Source: Marinobacterium iners (lineage in GTDB: Bacteria; Pseudomonadota; Gammaproteobacteria; Pseudomonadales; Balneatricaceae). Taken from it: 64,000 nucleotides of DNA. Within the stretch, counting starts at the first letter, position 1. Each line of letters begins with the position of its first letter. Positions 47,807-57,560 of the stretch are shown one piece after another. The DNA lies in NCBI RefSeq assembly GCF_017310015.1, contig NZ_CP022297.1, positions 248,001 to 312,000 of the forward strand, in the 5' to 3' direction. A model generated the notes under the pieces. It searched no databases. It was not told the origin of the DNA and saw nothing but the letters and a program-made list of their open reading frames with translations. The position numbers and the translations under genes were made by a program.

Positions 47807-48913
47807 ATGTCCGATTTTCTGATAGCTGGTGCTGGTGTTATTGGCCTGATGACTGCCCGCCTGCTTGCGCAGGCTGGTGCCAAGGTAAAACTGATTGAAC
47901 GCGGCCAATGTGCCCGTGAAGCGTCCTGGGCGGGGGGCGGCATTGTATCGCCGCTGTACCCCTGGCGTTACAGCGATGAAGTGACAGCGCTGGCGCTGTG
48001 GTCTCAGAGCAGCTATGTGCATCTGGCTGAAGACCTGTACTCAGAAACCGGCTGCGACCCTGAACTGCGCCAGAAAGGGATGCTGATGGTCAACGTGGAC
48101 CCGGAACAGGAGCAGCGAGCATTGGACTGGGCGCGGCGTTATCACCGCCCCCTGACTCGCGTTGAAGCCCCATTCATCTACGAAACCGAACCCAATCTGG
48201 CAGCAGGCTTCGAGTCCGGCATCTGGATGCCGGAAGTCGCCAGTATCCGCAACCCGCGCCTTGGTCGCGCTTTGCGCGAAAGCGTACAAAAGCACCCCAA
48301 TATCACCCTGTATGAAGATACCGAAATTGTGGGTTTTACCACCTTCGGTGAGCGAGTGACCGGCGTGAAAACGGCTCGTGGCCAGCATCAAGCCGATGAG
48401 GTGATTCTGGCCGGTGGGGCCTGGAGTGGTGAGCTGCTGGCATCACTGGGGCTGAAGCTGCCGGTCGAGCCGGTGCGCGGGCAGATGATGGTGTTCAGAG
48501 CCCCTGTTGGGCTGGTCAACCGTGTGGTGATGCTGGAAGGACGTTACGTTATTCCGCGCAATGATGGCCGTGTACTGGTGGGCAGCACACTGGAGCATGT
48601 GGGCTTTGACAAGCAGACCACGGAAGAGGCTGGCCATTCCCTGTTTGATACCGCCACCCGCATTGTGCCCGAGCTGGCCGCATATGAAGTCGAACATCAT
48701 TGGGCCGGCCTGCGTCCCGGCTCCCCTGACGGTATTCCCTTTATCGGTGCCGTTCCCGGCTGGAAGGGGCTACACCTGAATACCGGACACTACCGCAACG
48801 GGCTGGTTTTGGCGCCGGCGTCCACGCGCCTGTTGTCCGATCTGCTGCTTGAGCGTTCACCCGTCATCAATCCTGAGGCATACTCTCCTGCTGGACGTTT
48901 ACAGGCACTCTGA
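47807..48913 (+). CDS. thiO: FAD-dependent amino acid oxidase, probably glycine oxidase ThiO
   Basis: D-amino acid oxidase-family flavoprotein of 368 residues. The FAD-binding GAGVIG is at residues 8-13, and the C-terminal HWAGLRPGSPDGIPFIG segment is typical of glycine oxidase, which supplies dehydroglycine for thiazole synthesis. No other thiamine gene is nearby, so a different amine substrate is possible. Its position next to fimT and before nadE matches the Pseudomonas locus on the left side only. Confidence 0.8.
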   Translation: MSDFLIAGAGVIGLMTARLLAQAGAKVKLIERGQCAREASWAGGGIVSPLYPWRYSDEVTALALWSQSSYVHLAEDLYSETGCDPELRQKGMLMVNVDPEQEQRALDWARRYHRPLTRVEAPFIYETEPNLAAGFESGIWMPEVASIRNPRLGRALRESVQKHPNITLYEDTEIVGFTTFGERVTGVKTARGQHQADEVILAGGAWSGELLASLGLKLPVEPVRGQMMVFRAPVGLVNRVVMLEGRYVIPRNDGRVLVGSTLEHVGFDKQTTEEAGHSLFDTATRIVPELAAYEVEHHWAGLRPGSPDGIPFIGAVPGWKGLHLNTGHYRNGLVLAPASTRLLSDLLLERSPVINPEAYSPAGRLQAL

Positions 48914-48930
48914 GCAGTCGCAGGAGAGAG

Positions 48931-50559
48931 ATGAGCACACCGATCCGGGTCGTCATGGCCCAGCTGAATCTGCTGGTGGGAGATATCCCCGGCAATACGG
49001 GCCGTATCATCGATACGGCTCTCAAGGCACGAGATGAACTGAACGCTGATCTCGTGCTGTTCCCCGAATTGGCCCTGACCGGTTATCCGCCTGAAGACCT
49101 GCTGCTGCGCCCCAGCCTTGAGCTGCGTGTTCAGGAAGCGCTGCAGCGCATTCTTGCCGCCGTATCGGGGGTTACGCTGGTGCTGGGCTACCCACGCTAT
49201 CGCGAGGGCGCGCTTTACAACATGGCCGGCGTGATCCGTGACGGTGAGCTGCTGCATGAGTATGCCAAGCAGTGCCTGCCCAACTTTCAGGTGTTCGACG
49301 AGAAGCGCTATTTTGCGGCGGGCGATGAAGTCGGGCTGTTTGAGCACAAGGGCATCAAAATCGGCCTGAGCATCTGCGAAGACATCTGGCACACCGGGCC
49401 GGTTGAACAGCTGAGGGCTGCGGGTGCAGAGCTGGTACTGAGCCTCAACGCATCCCCTTTCCATATCGGCAAACCGGCACAACGTCGCGATGTGCTGCAT
49501 CAGCGGGCGCAGCAACTGGGTTGCCCTCTGGTGTATCTGAACCTGACCGGCGGGCAGGATGAACTGGTGTTCGATGGCGGCTCCATGCTGGCCTCGGCCC
49601 AGGGCGATATTCTGTTTCAGGGGGTACATTGCGAAGAAGCGCTGTACAGCTGCAGTTTCGACCCGGCAACGGCTGTGCTGAAACCGGAGCAGGCTGGCGT
49701 GGCCGAGCCGGACAGTGACGCACTGGTCTATCAGGTACTGGTGCAAGGCGTGCGTGATTACATCAACAAGAACGGTTTTCGCGGCGTGGTGCTGGGGTTG
49801 TCGGGTGGCATCGACTCGGCCCTGACGGTGGCGGTGGCGGTGGATGCGCTGGGTGCCGACCGGGTAGAAGCGGTGATGATGCCGTTCCGCTATACCTCCT
49901 CAATGAGCCTTGAGGATGCCGAAGCCGAAGCGCGGGCGCTGGGCATTCAGTACGATGTGATCTCCATCGAGCCCTTGTACGACAGCTTCATGCAGCAGCT
50001 GGCGCCCCAGTTCGAGGGGCTGAGCCCGGATACCACCGAAGAGAACCTGCAGGCCCGCTGTCGGGGTGTGCTGCTGATGGCGATCTCCAACAAGAAAGGC
50101 TACCTGGTGCTCACCACCGGTAACAAGAGTGAAATGGCCGTGGGCTATTCCACCCTGTACGGCGATATGGCCGGTGGCTTTGATGTGCTCAAGGATATCC
50201 CCAAAACGCTGGTATACCGGCTGTCGCGCTATCGCAATACGCTGTCGCCGGTGATACCTCAGCGCGTCATCGATCGTCCGCCATCGGCCGAGCTGGCGCC
50301 TGACCAGACCGATCAGGACAGCCTGCCGGACTACGATGTACTGGACCGCATTCTTGAACTGTATGTGGAGCGTGATTACTCCGCTCAGGCGATTATCGAC
50401 GAGGGTTTTGCCGCAGAGGATGTAAACCGAGTGCTGCGTCTGGTCGATATAAACGAGTACAAGCGGCGTCAGGCACCGATCGGGCCACGCGTAACCCAGC
50501 GCGGCTTTGGCCGCGACCGGCGTTATCCGATTACGTCAGGCTGGAAAGCCGGAATCTGA
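48931..50559 (+). CDS. nadE: Glutamine-dependent NAD+ synthetase
   Basis: Last step of NAD synthesis, amidating nicotinate adenine dinucleotide; 542 residues. The N-terminal nitrilase-type glutaminase domain has Glu46 ([11 protein letters not shown]), Lys113 (YAKQCLPNF) and Cys149 (LSICEDIWH). The C-terminal synthetase domain has the P-loop [10 protein letters not shown] near residue 290. The ATG follows AGGAGAGAG. A strong terminator and then a group IIC intron lie directly downstream. Confidence 0.95.
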   Translation: MSTPIRVVMAQLNLLVGDIPGNTGRIIDTALKARDELNADLVLFPELALTGYPPEDLLLRPSLELRVQEALQRILAAVSGVTLVLGYPRYREGALYNMAGVIRDGELLHEYAKQCLPNFQVFDEKRYFAAGDEVGLFEHKGIKIGLSICEDIWHTGPVEQLRAAGAELVLSLNASPFHIGKPAQRRDVLHQRAQQLGCPLVYLNLTGGQDELVFDGGSMLASAQGDILFQGVHCEEALYSCSFDPATAVLKPEQAGVAEPDSDALVYQVLVQGVRDYINKNGFRGVVLGLSGGIDSALTVAVAVDALGADRVEAVMMPFRYTSSMSLEDAEAEARALGIQYDVISIEPLYDSFMQQLAPQFEGLSPDTTEENLQARCRGVLLMAISNKKGYLVLTTGNKSEMAVGYSTLYGDMAGGFDVLKDIPKTLVYRLSRYRNTLSPVIPQRVIDRPPSAELAPDQTDQDSLPDYDVLDRILELYVERDYSAQAIIDEGFAAEDVNRVLRLVDINEYKRRQAPIGPRVTQRGFGRDRRYPITSGWKAGI

Positions 50560-50578
50560 TTCCGGTTGTCGCTGCAAC

Positions 50579-50609
50579 AAAAAAGGCCGGCAATTTGCCG
50601 GCCTTTTTA
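50579..50609 (+). terminator. Terminator of nadE; insertion target of group IIC intron
   Basis: AAAAAAGGCCGGC-AATTT-GCCGGCCTTTTTA: stem with A- and T-runs, 20 nt behind nadE, functional on both strands. The intron 5' end follows at 50611. Group IIC introns characteristically insert just behind such hairpins. Confidence 0.9.
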
Positions 50610-50730
50610 TGTGTGCGCCAGGCATGGCGCGTAGCGCCGTGACGGGCGCTGTTCCGATGCGCGTGGTGGCGGTCGGATGACTTGGAGGTGCAAGTCCTCT
50701 GTGGGCCCGGCAAGGGGAACCACTAGCCGA

Positions 50731-50761
<31 letters not shown>

Positions 50762-51064
50762 TGAAGGAAGCCGAAGGCAAAGCACTGACCTGACGAACAG
50801 AAATCGCATACGAGGCGGCAGCTGTGGGTGAGGAGTCGCATATCTCCAAAGCCCGGTACTTGCACGGAGCAGCGGTCGTATATGCGGCAGGTATAAGTGT
50901 GAAGGTCACGTGTCTTACCCTGGGAGGTCTGCTGTCCTGCCTCTGGCTACGGCTGTCGTGAGGCGGCTGGATGGGACTGCAGAATTCAGCAGACGCCATA
51001 GTAGGTGACTTACCGGTCACTGAAGGGCTGAACATGATAGACGAATCGGGAGCCCTGCCCCTTG

Positions 51065-52471
51065 ATGACCCTGAACAACACTGAACGGATGGCTGAGACG
51101 TCATTGCTTGCCGAGGAGGTGTCCGGGCAGAACCCGGCTGCGGTCCCGTGCGAGGTGTTGCCGGTTACAGCGGGTGCAGGATCACTGCCGAGCGAAGCTG
51201 ACAGGGATCTGATGTCAGCGGTACTGGCTCGCAGCAACATGCTGCTGGCCTACGATCGGGTTCGTCGCAATAAAGGCGCGCCCGGGGTGGATGGGATGAC
51301 AGTCGAGGCGCTCAAGCCTTACCTGAAAACCCATTGGCCTGAGATCAAACAGCAACTGTTGGAGGGGTGGTACACACCCCAGCCGGTGCGCAAGGTTGAA
51401 ATCCCCAAGCCCGGGGGAGGCATCCGTATGCTGGGTATTCCCAGTGTTCTGGATCGCCTGATCCAACAGGCATTGCATCAAGTGCTTAGTCCACGCTTTG
51501 AATCCACGTTCTCTGATCACAGCTACGGCTTCCGACCGGGACGCAGTGCTGCTCAGGCGGTATTGCAGGCTCGGTCCTACATGGAAGAGGGGCGTCGCTG
51601 GGTGGTCGATATCGATCTGGAAGCGTTCTTTGACCGGGTCAACCACGACATCTTGATGTCGCGGTTGGCGCGCGGGATCACGGATACACGTGTCCTGAAA
51701 CTGATCCGTGCCTATTTACAGGCCGGGATCATGGAGGGAGGTGTGGTGACGGTACGGCAGGAAGGCACGCCACAAGGCGGCCCTCTCTCGCCGCTGCTGT
51801 CCAATATCCTGTTGACGGATCTGGATCGAGAGCTGGAACGGCGGGGCCACCGGTTCTGCCGGTACGCGGACGACTGCAACATCTACGTGAAAAGCCGGAA
51901 GGCGGGAGAGCGTGTGCTTGCATCATTGACCGACTATCTTGAGCAACGACTCAAACTTCGCGTCAACCGGGGCAAGAGCGCGGTCGATCGACCCTGGAAC
52001 AGGAGTTTTCTGGGCTATAGCGTGGATAACCGCAAGCGGAATATCCGGCTCAAAGTGGCAGACAAGTCTCTGAAACGGCTCAGAGCCACGATCAAGGGGG
52101 TGCTTCGCAGAGGTCGAGGACAGAGGATCTATCGGACGGTCGAGATACTGACCCCGAAACTGCGGGGCTGGATCAACTACTTCCGTTATAGCGATGTGAA
52201 AGGGAGCTTCGAGGCGCTGGATGGCTGGATTCGCCGGCATCTGCGCAAAATCCTCTGGCGTCAATGGAAACGGCCGTTCACCCGGGCCAAGATGCTGATG
52301 CGACTGGGGCTATCTGAAGGCAGGGCTTGGCGCAGTGCCACCAATGGGCGTGGTCCTTGGTGGAACTCATGCGCCTCGCACTTGAATCAGGCGCTGCCGA
52401 AGAAAGTGTTTGATCGAATCGGACTGGTATCGCTAATGGATCAATATCACCAGCTTAAATGTGTATCATGA
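51065..52471 (+). CDS. ltrA: Group II intron reverse transcriptase/maturase
   Basis: Intron-encoded protein of 468 residues from ATG 51065 (ATG at 51089 is an alternative). The reverse transcriptase domain shows VDIDLEAFFDRVNHD (about 181-195), TPQGGPLSPLLSN (235-247) and the catalytic YADD (267-270). Domain X (maturase) follows with LRGWINYFRYSD. No HNH endonuclease domain is present, as expected for class C introns. Its stop codon lies on the first bases of domain V. It is needed for splicing and mobility of the intron. Confidence 0.95.
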   Translation: MTLNNTERMAETSLLAEEVSGQNPAAVPCEVLPVTAGAGSLPSEADRDLMSAVLARSNMLLAYDRVRRNKGAPGVDGMTVEALKPYLKTHWPEIKQQLLEGWYTPQPVRKVEIPKPGGGIRMLGIPSVLDRLIQQALHQVLSPRFESTFSDHSYGFRPGRSAAQAVLQARSYMEEGRRWVVDIDLEAFFDRVNHDILMSRLARGITDTRVLKLIRAYLQAGIMEGGVVTVRQEGTPQGGPLSPLLSNILLTDLDRELERRGHRFCRYADDCNIYVKSRKAGERVLASLTDYLEQRLKLRVNRGKSAVDRPWNRSFLGYSVDNRKRNIRLKVADKSLKRLRATIKGVLRRGRGQRIYRTVEILTPKLRGWINYFRYSDVKGSFEALDGWIRRHLRKILWRQWKRPFTRAKMLMRLGLSEGRAWRSATNGRGPWWNSCASHLNQALPKKVFDRIGLVSLMDQYHQLKCVS

Positions 52472-52542
52472 ACCGCCGTATGCGGAACCGCACGTACGGT
52501 GGTGTGAGAGGACGGAGGTCGCAAGACCTCCTCCTACTCGAT
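52470..52542 (+). ncRNA. Group II intron ribozyme domains V and VI
   Basis: Domain V carries the catalytic CGC triad at 52474-52476 (the group IIC form of AGC), the GTATGCGG-AACC-GCACGTAC stem region and GTGTGAGAG. Domain VI is a GCAA-capped hairpin (52514-52532) followed by CTACTCGAT. These elements match the Oceanobacillus iheyensis intron closely and mark the 3' splice site. Confidence 0.88.
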
Positions 52543-52561
52543 GTAAGGATGAAGCATTGGC

Positions 52562-53524
52562 TTATTCGGCCGCATCCTCATCATCAAATACACCAAAGGT
52601 CATGCGACTGAACAGCGAGCGCTTGTTGGCTTGCTCTTCAGCGTCTGCACGATCCTGCGCTTCGGCCCGCAGGCGATCAGCGGCCGGAGTGGGGCGGGCC
52701 GGTTCAGCCGGCTCGGCACCACCAAGTAGACCAAAACTGGCGGCTTGCATCAGGGTCGCACTGTCCTGCTTGAACGGACGTATCTGATACTCCGGGTAGT
52801 TCAGCTGCAGCACTTCCAGTGCATTTTTGGCCAGATCATGCATGTTCAGCTCGGTATAGGCCTCGGCCATGATCGCCAGCGCATCGGGAACGGCTGGAGT
52901 TTCCTGCAGGTTCTCGACCACATAACGACCACGGTTGGCTGCGGCCACCCAAGCCTGACGGCGCATGTAGTAGGACGCTACATGGATCTCGTGGGTAGCC
53001 AGACGGTTTTTCAGGTACTGCATGCGCTTTTGCGCATCCGGTGCATACTCGCTCTGCGGGTAGCGGTTGAGCAGGGTCGAGAAGCTCTCGAAAGACTCAA
53101 GTGCGGCACCGGGATCGCGCTGGCTCACATCGATTGGCAGATATTTTTCGAAGAAGGAGCGGTCTTCCTCGAACGCAGTCAGGCCCTTGAGGTAGTAGGC
53201 GTAGTCGATGTTATCGTGGTTCGGGTGCAGACGAATGAAGCGGTCGGCAGCGGCACGGGCCGATTCCGGTTCGTAATTGCGGAAGTAGGCGTAGATCAAC
53301 TCCAGCTGAGCCTGCTCCGAGTAACGGCCAAACGGATAGCGGGCTTCCAGCAGCTGCAGCTTTTCAACCGCCAGGCCGTAGTTGTCGGCTTCCAGAGCGC
53401 TGAGTGCCTCGTCATAGAGCTGCTGCTCCGGTACATCCGGTGCCACCTTGTCGCCTCCAAACCATGAGCAGGCGGAGAGCAGGCTGAAAAGCGCCAGAGT
53501 AGCCAAGATTTTCAAGGGTCGCAT
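52562..53524 (-). CDS. bamD: Outer membrane assembly lipoprotein BamD
   Basis: Essential BAM complex lipoprotein that helps insert beta-barrel proteins; 320 residues. The signal peptide ends in LSAC with lipidated Cys19. Five TPR-type repeats span about residues 35-240, including [21 protein letters not shown]. The charged C-terminal tail makes it longer than E. coli BamD, as in Pseudomonas ComL. Only 19 nt separate its stop from the intron 3' end, so its transcript probably runs antisense into the intron. Confidence 0.95.
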   Translation of the reverse strand: MRPLKILATLALFSLLSACSWFGGDKVAPDVPEQQLYDEALSALEADNYGLAVEKLQLLEARYPFGRYSEQAQLELIYAYFRNYEPESARAAADRFIRLHPNHDNIDYAYYLKGLTAFEEDRSFFEKYLPIDVSQRDPGAALESFESFSTLLNRYPQSEYAPDAQKRMQYLKNRLATHEIHVASYYMRRQAWVAAANRGRYVVENLQETPAVPDALAIMAEAYTELNMHDLAKNALEVLQLNYPEYQIRPFKQDSATLMQAASFGLLGGAEPAEPARPTPAADRLRAEAQDRADAEEQANKRSLFSRMTFGVFDDEDAAE

Positions 53525-53566
53525 GATCGATCATTCCTGATGCTGGGAGCCGAATTCGGCGTGACT

Positions 53567-53604
53567 GGCCGGATTCGGTTATACTGGCCAGATAGTATCC
53601 GGCC
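53567..53604. promoter_or_regulatory. Dyad-rich bamD-rluD divergent region
   Basis: GGCCGGAT (53567-53574) and ATCCGGCC (53597-53604) are perfect inverted repeats; ATACT (53581-53585) and AGTAT (53594-53598) are nested inside, around GGCC. A TATACT (53580-53585) could serve as -10 for rluD. The symmetric layout suggests a shared regulator-binding site or hairpin; this is inference. Confidence 0.4.
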
Positions 53605-53660
53605 TATTTAAACATAACCGGAGCCCATGCCAAAACATCCGCCGATTAAGAATCATATTG

Positions 53661-54629
53661 ATGTCAGAACAGTTAGAGTTAGAAACACAGGTACCGACCG
53701 AAATGTTCGGAATGCGACTGGATCAGGCGGTCGCGCAGCTGTTCCCGGATTATTCCCGTTCCCGCCTGCAGGGCTGGATCAAGGAGGGAACTCTAACCGT
53801 TGACGGCAAGGTGCTCCGGCCCCGTGACAAGCTTAATGGTGGCGAACGGATCGAGGTCAAAACCGAGCTGCAGCGCATCGAGCATCACGAGGCACAGGTG
53901 ATCCCCCTCGACATCATCTACGAAGATGACTCGATCATGGTGATCAACAAGCCTTCAGGGCTGGTCGTCCATCCCGGCGCCGGTCATGCCAGTGGTACAC
54001 TGATGAATGCCCTGCTGCACCACTGCCCGGATATTGCTCAGGTACCGCGTGCCGGCATCGTGCACCGGCTGGATAAGGAAACCACAGGCCTCATGGTCGT
54101 GGCCAAGACAATTGCTGCCCAGACCGATATCGTGGTCCAGCTGCAGGAACGCAGCATGGGGCGGGAATACGAAGCGGTTGTAAATGGTGTCATGACAGGT
54201 GGGGGCTGCGTCGAGGAGCCAATGGGACGCCACTCCAAAAATCGCCAGAAGATGGCGGTTGTAGGGGTTGGGAAGGAAGCGATCACTCACTACCGAGTAC
54301 TTGAAAAGTTTCGTGCGCACACGCACATCCGGCTTAAGCTGGAAACCGGGCGCACCCACCAGATCCGTGTCCACATGGCTCATATCAATTACCCACTGGT
54401 GGGTGATCCGCTTTACGGTGGCCGCTTTCGCATGCCCAAGGGAGCCAGTGGTGCCATGCAGCGTGCCTTGAAAGCGTTCCACCGTCAGGCGCTGCATGCC
54501 AAAAAACTGGAGCTGTATCATCCGGCCAGTGGCGAGCTGATGTCCTGGGAAATTGATCTGCCCGAAGACATGCAGCATCTTTTGACCGTTTTGAAACGGG
54601 ATGCACAGGAATACGACTACGAACTATGA
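53661..54629 (+). CDS. rluD: Ribosomal large subunit pseudouridine synthase RluD
   Basis: Makes pseudouridines in helix 69 of 23S rRNA; 322 residues. The N-terminal S4 domain (about 14-70) is followed by the catalytic domain with Asp138 in HRLDKETTGLMVVAKT. ATG at 53661 gives the family length; an in-frame TTG just upstream is ignored. Its TGA overlaps the pgeF ATG by 4 nt. bamD-rluD-pgeF is the usual gammaproteobacterial order. Confidence 0.95.
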   Translation: MSEQLELETQVPTEMFGMRLDQAVAQLFPDYSRSRLQGWIKEGTLTVDGKVLRPRDKLNGGERIEVKTELQRIEHHEAQVIPLDIIYEDDSIMVINKPSGLVVHPGAGHASGTLMNALLHHCPDIAQVPRAGIVHRLDKETTGLMVVAKTIAAQTDIVVQLQERSMGREYEAVVNGVMTGGGCVEEPMGRHSKNRQKMAVVGVGKEAITHYRVLEKFRAHTHIRLKLETGRTHQIRVHMAHINYPLVGDPLYGGRFRMPKGASGAMQRALKAFHRQALHAKKLELYHPASGELMSWEIDLPEDMQHLLTVLKRDAQEYDYEL

Positions 54630-55381
54630 AACTGATCCGGCCGGACTGGTCCCTCTCTGATGGTATTGGTGCATGTGTCACCACCCGTATTGGCGGGGTG
54701 AGCCAGTCGCCATGGGCGTCGCTGAATCTGGGTGACCATGTGGGTGATCAGCCGGAGGCCGTGGCCGCCAACCGTTGGCAGTTGCAGCAGGCGCTCGGTA
54801 GCATCAAGCCTCAATGGCTGTCGCAGGTACACGGCATCGAAGTGGTCGAGGCTCAGGCCGATGGCCGCGTCCGCGAGGCCGATGCCTGTTGGAGTTCGAC
54901 CCCCGGCGTGGCGTGTGCAGTGCTGACGGCAGATTGCCTGCCGGTGCTGTTTGCCGATCCGGCCGGCCAGCGAGTTGCTGCTGCCCATGCCGGTTGGCGC
55001 GGGCTGTTGAACGGTGTGCTGGAAGCCACCCTGGACTGTTTTGAAACACCCGAGCGGGTGCAGGTCTGGCTGGGGCCGGCGATCGGGCCACTGGCCTTTG
55101 AGGTTGGGCCTGAGGTACGGACCGCATTCTGTGAACAGATGCCCGCGGCGGAACAGGCATTCGTCCCCTCGCCACTGCACCCCAACCGCTGGTTGGCGGA
55201 TCTTTATCAGCTGGCATGGCAGCGACTGCACCGGGCCGGTGTCACCGTGATCAGTGGCGGTGAGTATTGCACTTTCACCCAGCAGGATCTGTTTTTCTCC
55301 TATCGTCGCGACGGCGTAACCGGTCGCATGGCGAGTTTGATCTGGCTAGAAACAGCGGCCGGAGGCCGCAGGGACAGCTGA
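54626..55381 (+). CDS. pgeF: PgeF/YfiH family protein (peptidoglycan editing factor; laccase-domain)
   Basis: Homologue of E. coli YfiH, 251 residues. The metal-site residues are His69 (SQVHGIEV), Cys104 (TADCLPVLF) and His121 (AAHAGWRG). E. coli PgeF removes misincorporated serine from peptidoglycan precursors; related proteins act on purine nucleosides. It overlaps rluD by 4 nt, and feoA begins on the base after its stop. In relatives clpB would be next; here four genes intervene. Confidence 0.92.
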   Translation: MKLIRPDWSLSDGIGACVTTRIGGVSQSPWASLNLGDHVGDQPEAVAANRWQLQQALGSIKPQWLSQVHGIEVVEAQADGRVREADACWSSTPGVACAVLTADCLPVLFADPAGQRVAAAHAGWRGLLNGVLEATLDCFETPERVQVWLGPAIGPLAFEVGPEVRTAFCEQMPAAEQAFVPSPLHPNRWLADLYQLAWQRLHRAGVTVISGGEYCTFTQQDLFFSYRRDGVTGRMASLIWLETAAGGRRDS

Positions 55382-55612
55382 ATGAACCTGACTGATTTAA
55401 AAGCTCAGCAAGTTGCGCTTATCCTAGCTCTGGATGGGCCGCAGTCCTTGCGGCAGCGACTGGCAGCATTGGGTATCCTGCGTGGCCAGCGAGTAGAGCT
55501 GCGTACCAAGTCGCTCTGGGGCGACCCGCGTGCATACCGGATCGGCAATCAGCAATTCTGTCTGCGCAACGCAGAGGCGCAACATATTTGGATACAATTG
55601 CAAGATGACTGA
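55382..55612 (+). CDS. feoA: Ferrous iron transport protein FeoA
   Basis: SH3-like cytoplasmic partner of FeoB, 76 residues, with the LRQRLAALGILRGQRVELR segment and a C-terminal FCLRNAEAQHIWI. The ATG directly abuts the pgeF TGA, and its 3' end overlaps feoB by 8 nt. There is no room for its own promoter except within pgeF. No Fur box was seen in the last 80 bp of pgeF. Confidence 0.9.
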   Translation: MNLTDLKAQQVALILALDGPQSLRQRLAALGILRGQRVELRTKSLWGDPRAYRIGNQQFCLRNAEAQHIWIQLQDD

Positions 55613-57560
55613 TCGCTGCTATACGCTCGCCCTGATAGGCAACCCCAACTGTGGTAAGACCTCGTTATTCAATCAGCTCACTGGGGCCAGTCAGCGTACC
55701 GGAAACCTGTCAGGGGTGACGGTCAGTGGTCGTATCGGGGAATGTGTGCACCAGGGGGTGAGGCTGAAAATCGTCGACCTGCCGGGTATCTATTCCCTGA
55801 GTCAGAACCGCAGTGAAGAGCGAGTCGCAAGAGACTACCTGACGCAAGAGCAGCCGGATCTGGTGATCAACGTGCTGGATGCAGGCAACCTGGGTCGGCA
55901 CTTGGCGTTAACCAGTCAGTTGATGGAACAGAACGTGCCGCTGCTGCTGGCGCTGAACATGCTGGACGAAGCTGAGCGCAACTGCACTCGACCGGACCTG
56001 GCCGCCATGTCCGAGGTACTGGGCGTTCCGGTGCTGCCAAGCGATGGCCGACGCAAACTCTATTGTGACAAACTGTTGGACGCGGTCGTGACCCGGTTGC
56101 AGCAACCGGTTGCAGTACCCCCGCTTACAATCGAATACGAACCTCATATTGATACCCTGTTGAATCGTCTGGAAACACATGGGCTGCCGCGTTGGCAGAG
56201 TGTGCGCTGGCTGGAGTCCGCTGGCGACGTGGATTTTGCCTTGACTGATGAACAGCAGGCCATGCTGGATGAGGGGCAGAACAGCATCCAGGCCGAGCAC
56301 GCACTCGGAGCTGCCGAATTGGTGTCCGAAGGGCGCTACGGCTGGGTTCATGGCTTGCTGCACCGCATGGGGCAGAGCCATGAAGAGTGCAATTTGGCCG
56401 ATGATCGTCTGGATCGTATTGTGCTGAACCGTTGGCTGGGGCTACCGGTTCTGGTTGCACTGCTGTGGTTGATGTTCGAAACCACCTTTACCGCAGGGGC
56501 ACTGCCTGCAGACTGGATCTCTCAGGGCGTGGACTGGATTACGACACAGGTGGCACAACACATGCCTGAGTCTCTGCTGCGGGAAGTGATAGTCGATGGG
56601 ATAATGGCCGGTGTCGGTGGTGTGCTGGTATTCCTGCCCAACGTGGTGCTGCTGTTCCTGTTCATGGAGTTGCTTGAGCAAAGTGGCTACATGGCGCGTG
56701 CCACCTTTCTTGTCGATCGGCTTCTCAGTCGAGTGGGTTTGCATGGCAAGGCACTGGTGCCTCTGGTGATGGGGTTTGGCTGTAACGTGCCGGCAATTAT
56801 GGCGACCCGCTCCATAGAAGAGCCCCGCGCCCGCCTGATCACCATTCTGATCAACCCCTTTATGAGCTGCTCGGCGCGGTTGCCGGTACTGCTGTTACTT
56901 GCCGGGGTATTTTTTCCGGACAACGCGGGCACGGTGTTGTTTGCAGTTTACGGGCTTGGGGTCTTGATCGCGCTGGCATGTGCCGCGATCTTCGCACGGG
57001 TGCTGCCGGCGCATTATGACGAAACGTTCATCATGGAACTGCCGCCCTGGCGTATGCCTGGTGGTCGCTCACTGCTGCTACATCTTTGGGATCGCTGCCG
57101 CGACTTTATAACCAAGGCGGGCACCGTGATTTTGATCGGTTCCATTCTGATCTGGCTGCTGCAAACCTTCCCGCGTGGTGGTGAACCGTTGCTGGAGCAG
57201 TTCGGTCATGCCCTTACGCCGCTCTTTGCTCCTTTGGGGTTCACCTGGCATGAAACGGTTGCACTGCTGTCAGGTTTCCTCGCCAAAGAGGTGATCGTGG
57301 CATCGCTGGCGGTTGTCTATCAGGCCAACAGCGAGAATACCGCCCAGCTGCAGCAGGCGATAGGCCAAGTACTGCCGGCAAGCGCGGGGCTGGCCTTTAT
57401 GGTCTACACCCTTCTTTACATGCCTTGCCTGGCAACACTGGCAGTGATCCGGCGTGAAACCGGGCGGTGGGCCTGGGCTGTTGTTTCACTGCTGCTTGGG
57501 CTGACACTGGCGTGGGTGTGTGCCTGGATAACCTTTCATGTAGGGCAGTGGTTGCTGTGA
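55605..57560 (+). CDS. feoB: Ferrous iron transporter FeoB
   Basis: Inner-membrane ferrous iron permease with cytoplasmic G domain; 651 residues from ATG 55605, at the short end for the family. GNPNCGKTS (12-20) is G1, DLPG is G3 and LNMLDEA is G4. The membrane part has Gate motifs such as VPLVMGFGCNVPAIMATR and NPFMSCSARLPV. Overlap with feoA (8 nt) and with the next small gene (4 nt) indicates coupled translation. Confidence 0.95.
   Translation: MTDRCYTLALIGNPNCGKTSLFNQLTGASQRTGNLSGVTVSGRIGECVHQGVRLKIVDLPGIYSLSQNRSEERVARDYLTQEQPDLVINVLDAGNLGRHLALTSQLMEQNVPLLLALNMLDEAERNCTRPDLAAMSEVLGVPVLPSDGRRKLYCDKLLDAVVTRLQQPVAVPPLTIEYEPHIDTLLNRLETHGLPRWQSVRWLESAGDVDFALTDEQQAMLDEGQNSIQAEHALGAAELVSEGRYGWVHGLLHRMGQSHEECNLADDRLDRIVLNRWLGLPVLVALLWLMFETTFTAGALPADWISQGVDWITTQVAQHMPESLLREVIVDGIMAGVGGVLVFLPNVVLLFLFMELLEQSGYMARATFLVDRLLSRVGLHGKALVPLVMGFGCNVPAIMATRSIEEPRARLITILINPFMSCSARLPVLLLLAGVFFPDNAGTVLFAVYGLGVLIALACAAIFARVLPAHYDETFIMELPPWRMPGGRSLLLHLWDRCRDFITKAGTVILIGSILIWLLQTFPRGGEPLLEQFGHALTPLFAPLGFTWHETVALLSGFLAKEVIVASLAVVYQANSENTAQLQQAIGQVLPASAGLAFMVYTLLYMPCLATLAVIRRETGRWAWAVVSLLLGLTLAWVCAWITFHVGQWLL

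Noticed and set aside
55300..55381. Fur box before feoA
   Set aside because: No GATAAT-type repeat is found in the end of pgeF.
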